Assembly (NCBI RefSeq): GCF_000372725.1 | Contig: NW_005198017.1 | Span: forward strand, 358,286-422,285 | DNA: 64,000 nucleotides | Direction of reading: 5' to 3' | Source of the DNA: Emiliania huxleyi CCMP1516 | Lineage: Eukaryota; Haptophyta; Isochrysidales; Noelaerhabdaceae | In this document: one piece after another, positions 24,001-37,151 of the stretch | How the letters are laid out: every line of letters starts with the position of its first letter | How positions within the stretch are numbered: the stretch's first letter is position 1 | Notes under the pieces: model-generated | What the model saw: only the letters and a program-made list of their open reading frames with translations | Told to the model about the DNA's origin: nothing | Databases searched by the model: none | Position numbers and translations under genes: made by a program

Positions 24001-27000
24001 CTCGACGCCGAGCGCTCGCAGCAGCGACAGGACCGGCGCCGGCGCCGTCGGCGTGAGGAACTCATCGGTGCGCGGCGTGAAGAAGGGGTGCCGCTGAGGG
24101 AGCAGGTACCGCCGCGGCTCGAGCGGCACGAGGCTCCCTTGCACCGACTCGTAGAGGGGCATCCGCTTCAGCGCCGCCGCCCTCCCCGCAGAGACAAGGC
24201 GCGGCGAGCCGTTGGCCGCCTCCCTCGCCTCCTCGGTCGACGCGTCCGGGTCGGCGGGCGGCCAGTCCTGAGCCATGGCGACGGCTTCCTCGCGGACGTG
24301 GTGCTCGGCAAAGAGCCCCAAGAGCGCCCGAGACCCGTCGCGAGAGAGCTGCGACCACTCCAGCGCTCCGTGGGCAGCGTCGCGCGCGCCGAGCTTGTCG
24401 ACCAGCGCCGGCGCGAGCTGGTGCGGCTCCGTGGCGTCAGCAGCGATGTAGCCCGCGAGCGCCTCCGCCGCGGCGGTCTGGTCCTTGAGCGGCGCCTCGT
24501 CGACGCACACGAAGGCCGTGTCGACGACCGGCACCGCCAGCGTCGACATCAGCTCGTCGACCCTTGGGCGCGCCGCAGCGGGCTCCGCATCCGCCGCCTG
24601 CGATGCCTGCGGTGCCCAGTGACTCGCCGCCCCGTCCAGCTCGAGCTGCAGCAGCGGCGCCGGCAGCGCGAGCGTGCTCGACAGCTCTCCGACCGCGACA
24701 ACCTGCCCGGAGCGGAGGGGCAGCAACGTCTTGCTGCCGAAGAGCTCGACGACCTCCGGAGTCGGCTTGATCGCGCCGCCGGCACTGCGGCCCATGGTCT
24801 GCCACACGGTGTGCAGATAGGTGGCGGACGGCTGCATCTGGAGTGGCTGCAGCTGCTGTGCAAAGAAGGAGAGGGTGACGCTCTGCAGGCGCGCGGCGCG
24901 CAGAAACTCGTCATTGTGCAAGAAGTAGGCGCCGAGCGTCTCGTGCGCCGTGCACTCCGGGCTGACGAAGCGGCTCCTCAGGTGGGGGAGCAGGGTCTGC
25001 TGCTGCACGGTGGCGACCACGTGGGGCTCGCCGCCCCGGCTCGCCTGCCCGACGTATGCGAGCCCGCCCGACGCCAGGGGTAGGAGCAGGAGCCCGACGA
25101 GGTTGGCGAAGCCGCCCTTTGCGCCGCCGCCTTGAAGGTCGCCGATGCAAAAGTCGAGCAGCTCCAGGCAGAAGGCGGCGCTGTGCATGCCTGCCCACGC
25201 CCGGTGTGCGAGCCGCTTCTCGCGCTTTTTCGGGTCGGTCAGCTTGCGCTTGAGGTAGGCGCGGAGCTCGGCGGGCGAGAAGGGGCGGGTGCCCGGCGGG
25301 GCAAGCGTGAGCAGCTCTTCTCGCAGGGAGGGGGGCAGGTCAAAGGAGGTGAAGTGCCTGCGCAGGGACGAGGGAGGGGGCGGCGTGTGCGGGTGGAGCC
25401 TCAGGGTGGTCTGCCCACCGCCCGTTCCTCGCACCACCCACGCCGCGCCGCGCGTGCCCTCTCTCGCGCGCGTCGCCGCCTCCCCGGCCGGGTGGGTGAG
25501 CATGGCATCTAGGTGTGTGAGCATCGCATCTAGGCCGGGTGGGTGAGCATGTCATCTAGATGCCGTGCGTCTGGACAAACTGGTGGAGCTCTCCCGACAC
25601 GGCGGGCGGGCAGACGACGCCGTCCTCGAGCCGCCGCAGAACGGGCCGCTGCCTCCGGGACGCCGGCTCGGAAGTGCCGTCCTCGAGGTCGCGCGGGATG
25701 GCGAGGAAGAGCGGCTGCGTGGAGAGCGAGCGGTAGAGCGGGCCGAGCAGCAGCGGGAGCAGCTCCTCGTGCGCGACGGACGCGGAGAGCGGCCAGAAGC
25801 CGTACATCGAGCCGGGCGAGCTCGTTGAGGTTGGCAGGCCGAGCATGCGGGGGAGGCCCTTGAGGAGGGCGGCGTACGCGGCAGCAACGCACGCGAAGAG
25901 CGCGCGGTTCCACGCGACGGCGCTGAGCGAGCGCGGGTCCGCCGCATCTGGGATGAGGAGGACCTCCCGGCCGGGACTGCTGAGCTCGAACTGGCCAAAC
26001 ACGTAGACTGGGAGCCCGCTGCACGAGTGGAGCGGGAGCGGGGCGCCGAAGCAGCGCCCTTCCCTGCGGGTGGGAGGCGCGCCGTCACACGCGACCTGCG
26101 CAGCCACCGCCGCATGCGGGACCTTGCCGAGCGCCGCGTACTGGGGCTCGAGCGCGAGCGCGCGGCTGCCCTCGACGGCCAGCGCCTCGCTCACCACCCA
26201 TCTGCACTGCCGGTGCTCCTCAGTGCCAGCAACCAGCTTGTGCGGCAGCGAGGGGGCGCCAGCTCCTGCGCCCTTGCCGCCGCCCAGCCCGTCGCCGCCC
26301 TCAACCCCCTCCTCGATGGCCAGGTCAATGTGATCGATCGACGTCCCGCCAACCGCGCTTGGGTGAACGGGCGGCGTGAAGGACATGGAGGAGGAGGCGG
26401 AGAAGAAGGACGAGCTGTGGGCGGCAAGCCTCTGGTTGGTCTCCCTCGCAGACTCCTCTTCCTCGCCCGAAGCTTGCTCACCGAGCGGCTCCTCCTTGAG
26501 CTCGCGAAACACCTCCAGCAGGTCGAAGACGAGCATGCTTTCCTTCTTCCCTCGGTTGAACAGGCTCGACAGGCCCGACTTCTTCCAGCTCGAGTCGTGC
26601 AGGACGGCGCCCCGCTGCGACGCGTCGTTCTGCGGCATGGAGAGCGACACCATCAGCGTGCGCACCGGGCTGGTCTGGTCGGGGAGCCACTCCGAGGTCG
26701 ACACCGCCTCGATCGTCTCCAGGGAGATGAGCGTCGTCTGCGCCCGAGAGCGGAACTCCGTCAACGTGCCGTGGAGGCGGGTCGCGCTCCACGCCTCTCC
26801 CGAGAGCTTGCTGCTCGCCGCCTGAGCCTCCGACCGAAGCGGAAGGCGCAGTATGGTGCCGTCGAGAGGCTTGCCCGACAGTGCATCGAACCCGAACATG
26901 GAGAAGGGCGCGAACTGGTCGGGGAAGCGCCGAGGCAGGTCACCCGGCACGAGCGGGTACACTCTGCCGACAGGGAGCGAGGTCGGTGCGCCCGTGTCGG

Positions 27001-30000
27001 CCTCCTCGGCAGCCCTGCCCGAGGCCCCAGGCGGAAGGTAGCGTCCAGAGGGGTCGCAGAGGAACATCTGGCCACCGCTCACAAGCCCACTCACCTCACC
27101 CAGCGCGTACGCGGACGCAAAGCGCCGGCCAAAGCGCGGAGTGCGGCCGCGCAGCTTGAACCAGCGGTCGGCGCTGTGCTGGTGGAGCAGGCACAGCTCC
27201 TCGGTGGTCAGCGCCACCCCGGGCATGAAGACACAGAGGGCGGGCCCTTGGAACTCGACGAGCGTGGGGAAGAGCAGCGACTCGGACGGGTGGAGGCGCC
27301 TGTCACAGCAAAAGTGCACTCCCTTGGCGCCAAGCACGTCGGCTACCTCGAGCAGGTCCAGCAGCACGTTCGACTCGTGCCCGAACCCGGCGAGCGCCTC
27401 CTGGATCTGGGTGGAGGAGGGGCACGGGAAGGTGTCTGTGAACTTGTCGCGAAGCAAGAGGAGCTGCCGCAGCGACTGCGCGCCAAGCCGCTCTGCGAGC
27501 TCAGGCTCGACTGAGCCGTGCACGAACCGGGTGCCGGCCTGGCCCGCAGAGGGCATCCATGGCGCATCGTTAAATGTCAGCTCTGGAGAAGGGCGGAGAA
27601 TGCCGTCCGCGTCCGGGAGAAAGACAGGGCTCGTCTCCGGAGAGAGCCCCCGGGCCGAGGCGAGCCTCAGGTTGAGGACACATTCCTGCAGCGCGGCTTC
27701 CGGCAGAGGGGCGCTGCTGCCATAGTCTCGGACAAAGCACGTGTTCGCCTTGAGGAAATCGTCGGCCGAAAAGGACGACTCGCGGACTCCAAGGGCGACG
27801 AGGAGCGTGCGGAAGGGCGAGAGCGAAGGCGGGGCGACTGCGAGGTACCGGCAAAGAGAGGCGTCGTCGTCGAAGGAGACCTGGGAGGGAGGCAAGAGAC
27901 CGCGCTCCGGCCCGGTCCAGATGGTGGCTCGCCGGCTCAGGGCCGCCTTGACGCCACTGAACTCGGGCGCGCCGACGATCTGCTGCAGCTGCTCGTAGAT
28001 CGGGCCGATGCAGTGCTCCAGAAGGACGGCCTCGTCCGGGCCGACCTCCGCAGAGTAGGTGGAGCCGACCTCGGCGAGCTGAGCGCACAGCAAGGCGGGG
28101 CGTGGCGGCTTGTCCCACCCAAAGAGCTCCAGCACGAAGCTCGAGGAGACCTCGCCGTCGAGCAGGTGGGCGCAGAAGGAGACCAGCCACACGTCGGAGG
28201 CGGGGCGTGTGTTGTCGGGAGAAGCGACGCAAGGCGAGTGCGGCCGCCACGGGAGGCCTTCGATCGGAGCGGCGGCCAGCACAGGCAGCCACTGGACCTG
28301 ACGAAGCTCCTCGTAGGCGGGTCGCCGTGAGGCGGAGGCCGGATCGCTCGCTGGCGCGTCCGCCTTCGGGTTGAGCACGCGCAGGTTGACTGGCCGGAGG
28401 GCGATCGTCTCCGGCGTGTCGACGCTGTCGACGTAGACGGTGTAGCGCGACTCGCCGTAGGCGTCGACCACGAGGCCAACCTTGCCGTTGAGGTCCGGGC
28501 GCGCAATCAAGCCAGAGATGGAGACGCGGTGGCCGACGAATGGGTCGGACACCGCCACGCTCTCGGCGGGCGCCTCGTCGGAACGAGCAGCGAAGGCGCC
28601 GTCCTCAGGGAGGGCCGCGGCGTGGGTGTCGACGTACCGGAGCAGCGCGCGCGCGCGCCGCAGCGCCGCCTCGCCGTCGCTGGCGGAGAGCTCCTGCACC
28701 GACCGCGCGCTCTGCACCACCGCGCCGCGCGTCACCTCGCCGCGCAGCCCGAGCCGCTCCAGCGCGCTCAGCAGGTCGGGCGCGCTGAAGACGCCCGCCG
28801 GGTACGCCCCCTCCACCCCGAGCAGCTCGGCCGCCGCGTGCACCTTTGGATGGAAGAGCTCGCTCGCGCGGTGCAGCGAGCCGCCCGCCGTAGGCACGAA
28901 GCGCAGCTCGCGCAGCGAGTCGACGAAACCGGCGTCCTCCGAGCCGAGCGCGTGCAGCTCGCGCAGCACCGACACCATCGCGCCGTCGCGCGCCTCGGCG
29001 GGCAGGTCGGCCAGCCGGCCAAAGACGTGCGAGCGAAAGAAGGCGCTCCGGGCGGGCTGCTCGACGCCCAAGAAGCGGAGCAGCCGGCGCTCGCTCTCGG
29101 AGCCGCTCCGCACGAAGCGCCCGCCCGCCAGCAGCGACTCCGGCACGCCCGGCGGCGCCACGCAATGCACGCCCCGCTGCAGCGGCACGCACTCCCCCGC
29201 CGGTGCCGGTGCCGCCTCGCCGTCCGGCGGCGCGGCGCGGTGCAGCTCGAAGATGGGCAGCGAGCGCAGGAAGGGCACCAGGTCGGCGTTGGTCAGCTCG
29301 CTTTCCTCGGCGGGGCGCCGCTCGGCGAGGAAGCCGCGCACCGCCCGCCGCTCCGCCAGGCTCAGCTCCGCGAAGGCCGGCGCCGCGCCGGGGCGGGCGC
29401 GCGTCGCGGCCTGCAGCGCGCGCAGCACGGCGCACGCCGTCGGCAGCGGCGCGTAGGCGCGCAGCTCCCGCCTCGACAGGTTGGCCGCCGGGTGCACACA
29501 GAGGACGCCCGCCCGCTCGAGCGCCTCCGCGAGGGGGTCGCTCAGCCCGCTCATCTCGAGCATGCGCGTCTCGCGCGCGCCGCCGCTCGGGAGCGCGTAC
29601 GCCTCGCCCCGGCGCGTCGGCAGCAGCGGCCAGCCCGCCAGCCCCGTCAGGTCGACCTGGGACTGCTGCCGGCCGAGCAGCGCCCACAGCTCGAGCAGCC
29701 ACTCGAGCGGCGGCCCCGCCGCATCCCCGGCCGCGTCGCCCCCCACCGCTCCCCCGGCCGCGTCGCCCCCCGCCTCCGCCTCGGGCGGCGGCGTGGCCGC
29801 CAGCTTGACCAGCTCGCAGCCGTGCCAGCTCGACGGGAGCATGAGCGGCAGCATCGGCACCAGCAGCGCCGCCGAGAAGGGGCGCACGTTCGTCTGCCCG
29901 GACGCCGCCGCCAGCCGCAGCTCCTCCGACGCCAGCCCGTCCTCGGCGTGCACGTCCACCACCAGGGCCGGGTACGGGCGGAGAAGCCCCTCGTCGTCGG

Positions 30001-33000
30001 CGGACGCGCTCAGCAGCAGCGGCGGGCTCGACGCGTCGCCAAAGCGCGCCCACCCTCCCGACCGCAGCGGCACCAGCCGCAGGCCTCGCAGCTGCGCCAT
30101 CCCCTCCCCCCTCAGCCCCTTCGCGCAGTGGCGGAGCAGCTCGAGGCCCTCCCGCCGCGTCCGCTGGCCCTCGGTCGGGCTCTCGCGCGCCAGGCGGCGG
30201 TCGCCGGCCAGCCACGCGCGGACCGCCTCCGGGCTCGCGACGGAGAGCGCGCGGCCCGCCGCCTCCGCCGCCTCCGCAAGCAGCCGCTGCACCGGCGCCG
30301 GCACCACCGCGAGCGGCATGCCGCGCCGCAGCAGCAGCTCCCGCGCCGCGTCAGGCAGCTCGAAGCCGCCGCCGTCGGCGAAGATGGCGCTCCGCGCCGA
30401 GAGCCAGCTGCCGCCGTCCGCCTCGCAGCGCAGCAGCGGCTGGTTGAGGACGAGGCGGTACATGGCGGCGACGAGCGACCCCCACGGCTCGGCAGGCTTG
30501 GAGGACGGCCAGAGGGCGTAGAAGGCGGGGCCGTGCAGCAGGCTGCGCGCGTAGAGCAGGAGCTGAGCGTAGCACGGAGCGAGCACGTCCTGTAGCAGGG
30601 CGATGTTCCACTCGGAGCGGAGCTGCCCCACTCCCACCATGTCGTCCCCGTGCCAGATGTCTCGCCGGTTGGCAGACAGCTCGAAGTACCCGTTCGAGTG
30701 AACGGGCAAGCCCGTCGCGCTCGGCAGGGGCAGAAAGCAGTACGCGCGACCAGCAATGGGCGTGGAACCCGCAGACTCTGTCGCGACCGCTGCCTCTCCC
30801 GCATCAGCAGTGCTCGAGGGCCGCTTGCTGACGCTTAGTCGAGCCGCCGTGCCGCCCCAAGGCATGAGCTTGAGCCGCCGGCCCTCGGGCTTGAGGCACA
30901 TCTCGCAGATGCGCCTCGCGCCGCGCCCGAGCGCGCTGCACACCAGCCAGTCCTCCTCCCTCACCTCGTCGCCGCGGGGCGAGGCGGGCCCGTGTCTCAA
31001 GTGCACGGTCAGGCGCATCGCCTCCAACGGGAGCTGCCGAACATCGGCCTTCTCCAGCCGCTCGTAGAAGGCATCCACCGAGGCGGTGCCGCCGCCGCCG
31101 CGGCCCGAGATGTAGTTTGCGATGGCGCCCTCGTTGCGCGTGCCCGGAGCGGTGGAGCGCTCGGCCTGGAACAAGAGCTCGGGCTCGGCCCCGGCCTCGC
31201 GGCGCACGAAAGCCTTGACCGTGCGCACATTCTTGAGGAAGAGGAGGAGCTCGCACGCCTCGTCGTGCAAGGAGTCGAAGAGGCCGCGCATCGCCTCCTC
31301 CGAGTACTCCTCCTTGCGCAGCTGCGAGCGCGAGGCGGTGTGCTTGTTGCGGAGCGGGAAGCGGAAGAGGGTGCCGTTGTACGGCGAGACCATGTCGCAG
31401 CCGCACAGCAGGTACGGCGCGAACTGGTCCGGAAACTGCTCCAAGAAGGACTCGCCCGCGAACTTGATCTTGAGCCCCGGGTTGTTTGCCGTCGCGCCCG
31501 GAAGGAACTGGGCGGCGGGGTCGAAGAAGACGAGGTGCGAGCCGCTGATAAAGGACGGGACGTCGGTGAAGTGGTACACGGCATTGAAGCCGAGCCCGAA
31601 CCGCCCGGTTGCGTTTCCGGCCGCGAGCTTCGCGTTTGACCCGATGCTGCAGATGTTGCGCAAGTCGCGGGGCGTGAACTGGGCGTTGTTGAAGACGCAG
31701 AGGGCGGGACCCTGCCACTCACGCATCGAGGGCGAGAGGAGCGACTGGTCGCCGTGCTGGGCCTGGTCAAAGATGAAGGAGACCTCCGTGGCGCCCGCGT
31801 CGTCGCTGTTCTGGATGAGCTCGTGCAAGATGCCGACCCCGTCGGCGTACAGCTCGAGGATGTTGTGGAGCCTGCTCGTCAGGGATTCGTACTGCCCGAA
31901 CGCCTCCACGTTCTCCTGGCCGAGAGCGAAGGTGTCCGCGTTTCGGCCGAGGAGCCACAGGCGGAGCGACTGCGCGCCGAGCCGAGCCGCAGTCTCGTGC
32001 GCAATGCTGGGGTGCACGCGCCGCCGTTTGCTCGCCGAGCTCAGAATCGAGGCGGCCTGGCCACCCGCCGCCTGCTGCCCCCCGGCAAGGCTGTCGCTCA
32101 GCCACGGCGTGTCGTCAAAGAGCAGCTCGTGCGCCACAACCATCGCGCACGCCGTGTCGGGGAGGTAGATCTGCGTCGGAGGCAGAGGCTGGTGCTGGGG
32201 CGAAGCCAGCTGTTGCACCACGCTAAGCACCATCTCGAGGGTGGCGCTGTCCAGCGGCGCGCTGGCGTGCCGAAACGCCAGATCCTCCAAGAGGCGCACC
32301 AACTGGCTCGACCCAAAGCGATCCCGCACGCCCAGACGTCGAAGCAGCGATCCAAAGCTCTGCAGGTCCGCAGATACGACGTACAGATGAGGCTGCAAGC
32401 TCAGGGGAGACACGAGAGCCGTCACCGCGGGCCGCACAAAACCGCTCCCGACCCAAATGCACGGCTGCTCTCGAAGCGCCTCGAGGGCAGCCTCGGAAGC
32501 GCCATCGTCGGCGGCATCGGGAGCCGGAGACGCGAGCGCGGTGTCAATCGATCGGTAGAGGGTCGGCACGGCGAGCGCCATGGTCTGGCGGTAGGACACC
32601 TCACTCGAACTGTCAAGGGCACCCAGCGCTCCCAGCTGCGTGACCAGCGCATAGAGGTTGACCGGCTTGTGCCATCCAAAAACGCGGGTCAAGCTTTGGT
32701 CTTGGACCTGCCCGTCCAAAATGCGAGAAGAGCTCGAAGCGAGCCAGAGGTCGCCGAGGGGTCGCACCGCATCGGAGCGGGCAACCACGCTGGTTTGCGA
32801 GGCGTCCCAAGGCAGGTAGCTCTCTGGCGGGTCCACTAGGACGGGGAGCCAAGAGATCGACGACAGCTCATCGCCAAAGGTGGACACCTATGCAACCCGC
32901 AGGCCCAGGTTGGTACGCGTGACATAGAAAGGTGGGAGGAAGGGGGAGCAGCCTGGGGCACCTCCATGTCGGCTTCTCGCGCGGTGGCGTCGCTCTGTCC

Positions 33001-36000
33001 AAACATCGACATCAAACTGCCGCGCTGCTTGCCGCGAGTGGGTCGAGGAGCGAGGAGAGTCGCGGCGTGGGTGTCGACGTACCGGAGCAGCGCGCGCGCG
33101 CGCCGCAGCGCCGCCTCGCCGTCGCTGGCGGAGAGCTCCTGCACCGACCGCGCGCTCTGCACCACCGCGCCGCGCGTCACCTCGCCGCGCAGCCCGAGCC
33201 GCTCCAGCGCGCTCAGCAGGTCGGGCGCGCTGAAGACGCCCGCCGGGTACGCCCCCTCCACCCCGAGCAGCTCGGCCGCCGCGTGCACCTTTGGATGGAA
33301 GAGCTCGCTCGCGCGGTGCAGCGAGCCGCCCGCCGTAGGCACGAAGCGCAGCTCGCGCAGCGAGTCGACGAAGCCGGCGTCCTCCGAGCCGAGCGCGTGC
33401 AGCTCGCGCAGCACCGACACCATCGCGCCGTCGCGCGCCTCGGCGGGCAGGTCGGCCAGCCGGCCAAAGACGTGCGAGCGAAAGAAGGCGCTCCGGGCGG
33501 GCTGCTCGACGCCCAAGAAGCGGAGCAGCCGGCGCTCGCTCTCGGAGCCGCTCCGCACGAAGCGCCCGCCCGCCAGCAGCGACTCCGGCACGCCCGGCGG
33601 CGCCACGCAGTGCACGCCCCGCTGCAGCGGCACGCACTCCCCCGCCGGTGCCGGTGCCGCCTCGCCGTCCGGCGGCGCGGCGCGGTGCAGCTCGAAGATG
33701 GGCAGCGAGCGCAGGAAAGGCACCAGGTCGGCGTTGGTCAGCTCGCTTTCCTCGGCGGGGCGCCGCTCGGCGAGGAAGCCGCGCACCGCCCGCCGCTCCG
33801 CCAGGCTCAGCTCCACGAAGGCCGGCGCCGCGCCGGGGCGGGCGCGCGTCGCGGCCTGCAGCGCGCGCAGCACGGCGCACGCCGTCGGCAGCGGCGCGTA
33901 GGCGCGCAGCTCCCGCCTCGACAGGTTGGCCGCCGGGTGCACACAGAGGACGCCAGCCCGCTCGAGCGCCTCCGCGAGGGGGTCGCTCAGCCCGCTCATC
34001 TCGAGCATGCGCGTCTCGCGCGCGCCGCCGCTCGGGAGCGCGTACGCCTCGCCCCGGCGCGTCGGCAGCAGCGGCCAGCCCGCCAGCCCCGTCAGGTCGA
34101 CCTGGGACTGCTGCCGGCCGAGCAGCGCCCACAGCTCGAGCAGCCACTCGAGCGGCGGCCCCGCCGCACCCCCGGCCGCGTCGCCCCCCACCGCTCCCCC
34201 GGCCGCGTCGCCCCCCGCCTCCGCCTCGGGCGGCGGCGTGGCCGCCAGCTTGACCAGCTCGCAGCCGTGCCAGCTCGACGGGAGCATGAGCGGCAGCATC
34301 GGCACCAGCAGCGCCGCCGAGAAGGGGCGCACGTTCGTCTGCCCGGACGCCGCCGCCAGCCGCAGCTCCTCCGACGCCAGCCCGTCCTCGGCGTGCACGT
34401 CCACCACCAGGGCCGGGTACGGGCGGAGAAGCCCCTCGTCGTCGGCGGACGCGCTCAGCAGCAGCGGCGGGCTCGACGCGTCGCCAAAGCGCGCCCACCC
34501 TCCCGACCGCAGCGGCACCAGCCGCAGGCCTCGCAGCTGCGCCATCCCCTCCCCCCTCAGCCCCTTCGCGCAGTGGCGGAGCAGCTCGAGGCCCTCCCGC
34601 CGCGTCCGCTGGCCCTCGGTCGGGCTCTCGCGCGCCAGGCGGCGGTCGCCGGCCAGCCACGCGCGGACCGCCTCCGGGCTCGCGACGGAGAGCGCGCGGC
34701 CCGCCGCCTCCGCCGCCTCCGCAAGCAGCCGCTGCACCGGCGCCGGCACCACCGCGAGCGGCATGCCGCGCCGCAGCAGCAGCTCCCGCGCCGCGTCAGG
34801 CAGCTCGAAGCCGCCGCCGTCGGCGAAGATGGCGCTCCGCGCCGAGAGCCAGCTGCCGCCGTCCGCCTCGCAGCGCAGCAGCGGCTGGTCGAGGACGAGG
34901 CGGTACATGGCGGCGACGAGCGACCCCCACGGCTCGGCAGGCTTGGAGGACGGCCAGAGGGCGTAGAAGGCGGGGCCGTGCAGCAGGCTGCGCGCGTAGA
35001 GCAGGAGCTCGACGTAGCAAGGGGCCGCCACGTCCTGTAGCAGGGCGATGTTCCACTCGGAGCGCAAGCGCCCGCCGCCAATCGTGTCGTCCCCGTGCCA
35101 GATGTCTCGCCTGTTGGAGGAGACCTCAAAGAAACCGTTGACGTGAACCGGCAGCCCCGTCGCACTCGGCAGGGGAAGGAGGCAGTACGGGCGTCCCTCC
35201 GTCGCTAGGCCAGTCGGCATCACGCGAGCAGCGACCCCCGCCCACGGGATGGGGGTGAGGCCATACCGCTCACACGCCGGGTCCAGGCAGATTTCGAGGG
35301 CGCGGCCGGCGCCCATGCCTTGCACGATGAGCCAGCGAGCGGCGCTCGGTGAGGCGGCGGAGTCGCTCACGCGCACGTCGATCTGCGAGATGCTCTGCGA
35401 CGGGGTCAGGCTGCGCAGATCGCTGCGCGCCGCGACCAGCTCGTGCACGCGGCTGCGCTGCGGCGGCGCGCCCGACTTGGTGTCGCGTGTCGAGAGGGAG
35501 CGGAGGAGGGTCGGCGCCGCGGCGCCCGCCTCCCAGACCGAGACGGTGACGGTGTGCACGTGGGTGAGGAAGAGGGGCAGCTCGGGGAGCAGCTCGAGAA
35601 ACGCGTCCAGCAGGCCCCTCGCCGGCGCGCCGACAAAGGGCTGCGCCGAGATGCGCGACGCGGCCGCCTGCTCGGCGGTGCGGAGTGGCAGCCGGAAGAT
35701 TGTGCCCGGGTAGCTGTGCTGGAGGCTGCATCCGAACACGCGGTAGGGCTCGAAGGTGTCGCGGCTCGAGGCGACGGTCTTCGGGTCCTCGAGGAAGCAG
35801 AGCATCTTGCCTGGCTCGGAGCGGTTGTCGGAGACGTGCGCGCAGTGCGGGTCGAGCACCACGAGAAAGTCTCGAGAGAGGAAGGAAGGGAGGTCGGTAG
35901 CGTGATAGCAAGAGCAGAAGCCGACGCCAAAGCGCCCCGTCTTGGTGGACCGCGACCCGGCCTTCTGCGAGCCGCCAATCTGCTGAATGCTCTCCAGGTC

Positions 36001-36246
36001 GGAGTCTGCGAAGACCGCGTCGTTGTGCGTCACGAGCGCAGGACCCTGAAAGGCCGCCGTGCCGGGAAGCGCAAGCTCTGACGAACCATGGGTCCGGAGG
36101 TCGAGGAGGACGTCGAACACGGACGCTCCTGCATCATCGGCGTTCTGGACCATCTCCTTCAAGAGGCTTCCCTCCTCATAATTCTTCAGAACCTCCTTGA
36201 TGCGCCGGCAGACGTCAACTTTCTGCCCAAAATCTCGCACCGCCAT
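21014..36246 (-). CDS. SACS: Giant sacsin-like protein with C-terminal RING finger, 7 exons
   Basis: Exons 36246-32962, 32887-25581, 25357-23846, 23777-23534, 23460-22813, 22744-22577 and 22477-21014 join in frame to about 4,875 residues, comparable to human sacsin (about 4,580) and the plant sacsin-RING protein (about 4,700). Three SIRPT-type repeats carry HSP90-like ATPase modules. Repeat 1 begins DFGQKVDVCRRIKEVL with the Bergerat Glu31/Asn35/Asp38 motif and GRFGVGF. Repeat 2 (about residue 1430 on) has ELIQNSDDAGA and GRFGLGF. Repeat 3 (about 2930 on) is degenerate. The end is a C3HC4 RING (CQIC...GCGH...CRQC...CPFC, residues about 4817-4860), suggesting E3 ligase activity. Introns 1-5 start GT, intron 6 GC. 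Intron 2 carries a small minisatellite (about 25500-25560). The first ATG is placed exactly as in homologues. Confidence 0.93.
28616..30565 (-). repeat. Near-identical 1.95-kb block, copy in SIRPT repeat 2
   Basis: Matches 33061-35010 in the same orientation with only about seven base differences seen by eye. It encodes residues about 1870-2519. Sequence on both sides diverges abruptly to ordinary paralogue similarity. Confidence 0.95.
33061..35010 (-). repeat. Near-identical 1.95-kb block, copy in SIRPT repeat 1
   Basis: Counterpart of 28616-30565, encoding residues about 413-1062. Coding differences include Ala/Val before ELSLAERR, Asn/Asp in xQPLLRCEADGG and Asp/Gly in DAAGxAAGPP. Confidence 0.95.
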
Positions 36247-36428
36247 CTCCCAGCGAGGCTCTGCCTATGGCCAAGCGAGACTGCGACGTCGACTGCGACT
36301 GCAGTTCCTGCTGCAGCGGCTACGCGAGCACTTAGATGGAATCAATAAATCCCGAGCAGGACGGCCGTCGGACGCGAAGGGAGAGCCGGGCGAGGCCTGT
36401 GGCCGGCGCCTGGGCACCGCAAATTCTT

Positions 36429-36630
36429 TTTTCACAAAGTCCCCATGTGTGTTATAGCGACTAGCGCACCTCTGTCAAGAGACCCCAGAAAAGGAGTCAC
36501 ACAGTCCCTGTGTGATGCACGCCCTGTGAGCGGGGCGGGGTGCGCACTGCGCACTGTGCCTCTGAGCTCTGTGTTCGTGCGTCGCCCATCTGCATCTCTC
36601 ATGGAGATGACTGCTCTATTTATTTATGTA
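36429..36630 (+). repeat. Direct repeat flanking reverse transcriptase, copy 1
   Basis: About 200 bp closely similar to 39889-40075. Shared blocks include 'agtcacacagtccctgtgtg', 'atgcacgccctgtgagcgg', the 'tgcgcactgcgcactgtgcc' run and GAGATGACTGCTCTATTTATTTAT. Both copies have the same orientation and bracket the reverse transcriptase ORF. Confidence 0.85.
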
Positions 36631-37151
36631 TGTAAAAGAGGGAAGCAGTCGAGAGGACAGGGGAGGGACGTGTCCGAGGGGGACGGGGGAGGGACGACTT
36701 TGGTGTTGGAGGGGGAACGACTTTGGTGTTGGACGGCATCAATGGAGGATGGGCGGCCTCGAATCACGGTCACGTTGGTTAGCGAGGACAGCGACGGCGT
36801 CGTTGGCTGAGCGCAGGGGCGAGGGCGTCGACCGACGGGCGGCGCATCAGGAGCCCCTCGCTGGCGAGCGGCTGGCGCGGGAGGTCACGGAACGACGGGT
36901 CGAACGACGGGTCGAGCCCCCCCTCCACCGGTCGAGGCCGCGGTCGAGACGGTGAGCGCGGCCGAGGCCCTCGCGAACGTCGCGGAGTACGGCCCGAACT
37001 ACGTCCTGCCGCAGGCCGCGGAGTCTAAGACGGCGCGGCGGAAACGGCTGCGCGTGGACGCGGCGGCGAGGATCGCCGGGCACGCTGTAGTCGAGACTGG
37101 CACGCACGTGGAGATCCTGGGCGAGCAGAGGTGGTGGCCGGGCCCATCACG
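36631..37151. other. Possible coding remnant next to assembly gap
   Basis: From about 36952 the plus strand is open into the gap and reads as plausible protein (ANVAEYGPNYVLPQ and later TGTHVEILGEQRWWPG), with a tudor/SH3-like feel at the end. The minus-strand reverse transcriptase reading ends beyond the gap. It may be the 3' part of the retroelement or an unrelated gene fragment. I cannot decide. Confidence 0.3.

Noticed and set aside
28529-35040. Two plus-strand open frames of about 690-700 codons opposite the sacsin gene (28529-30595 and 32932-35040)
   Set aside because: They are Arg/Gln/Pro/Ala-rich antisense shadows of the GC-rich sacsin exons and resemble each other only because the sense sequence is duplicated. 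The sense strand carries clear sacsin motifs.
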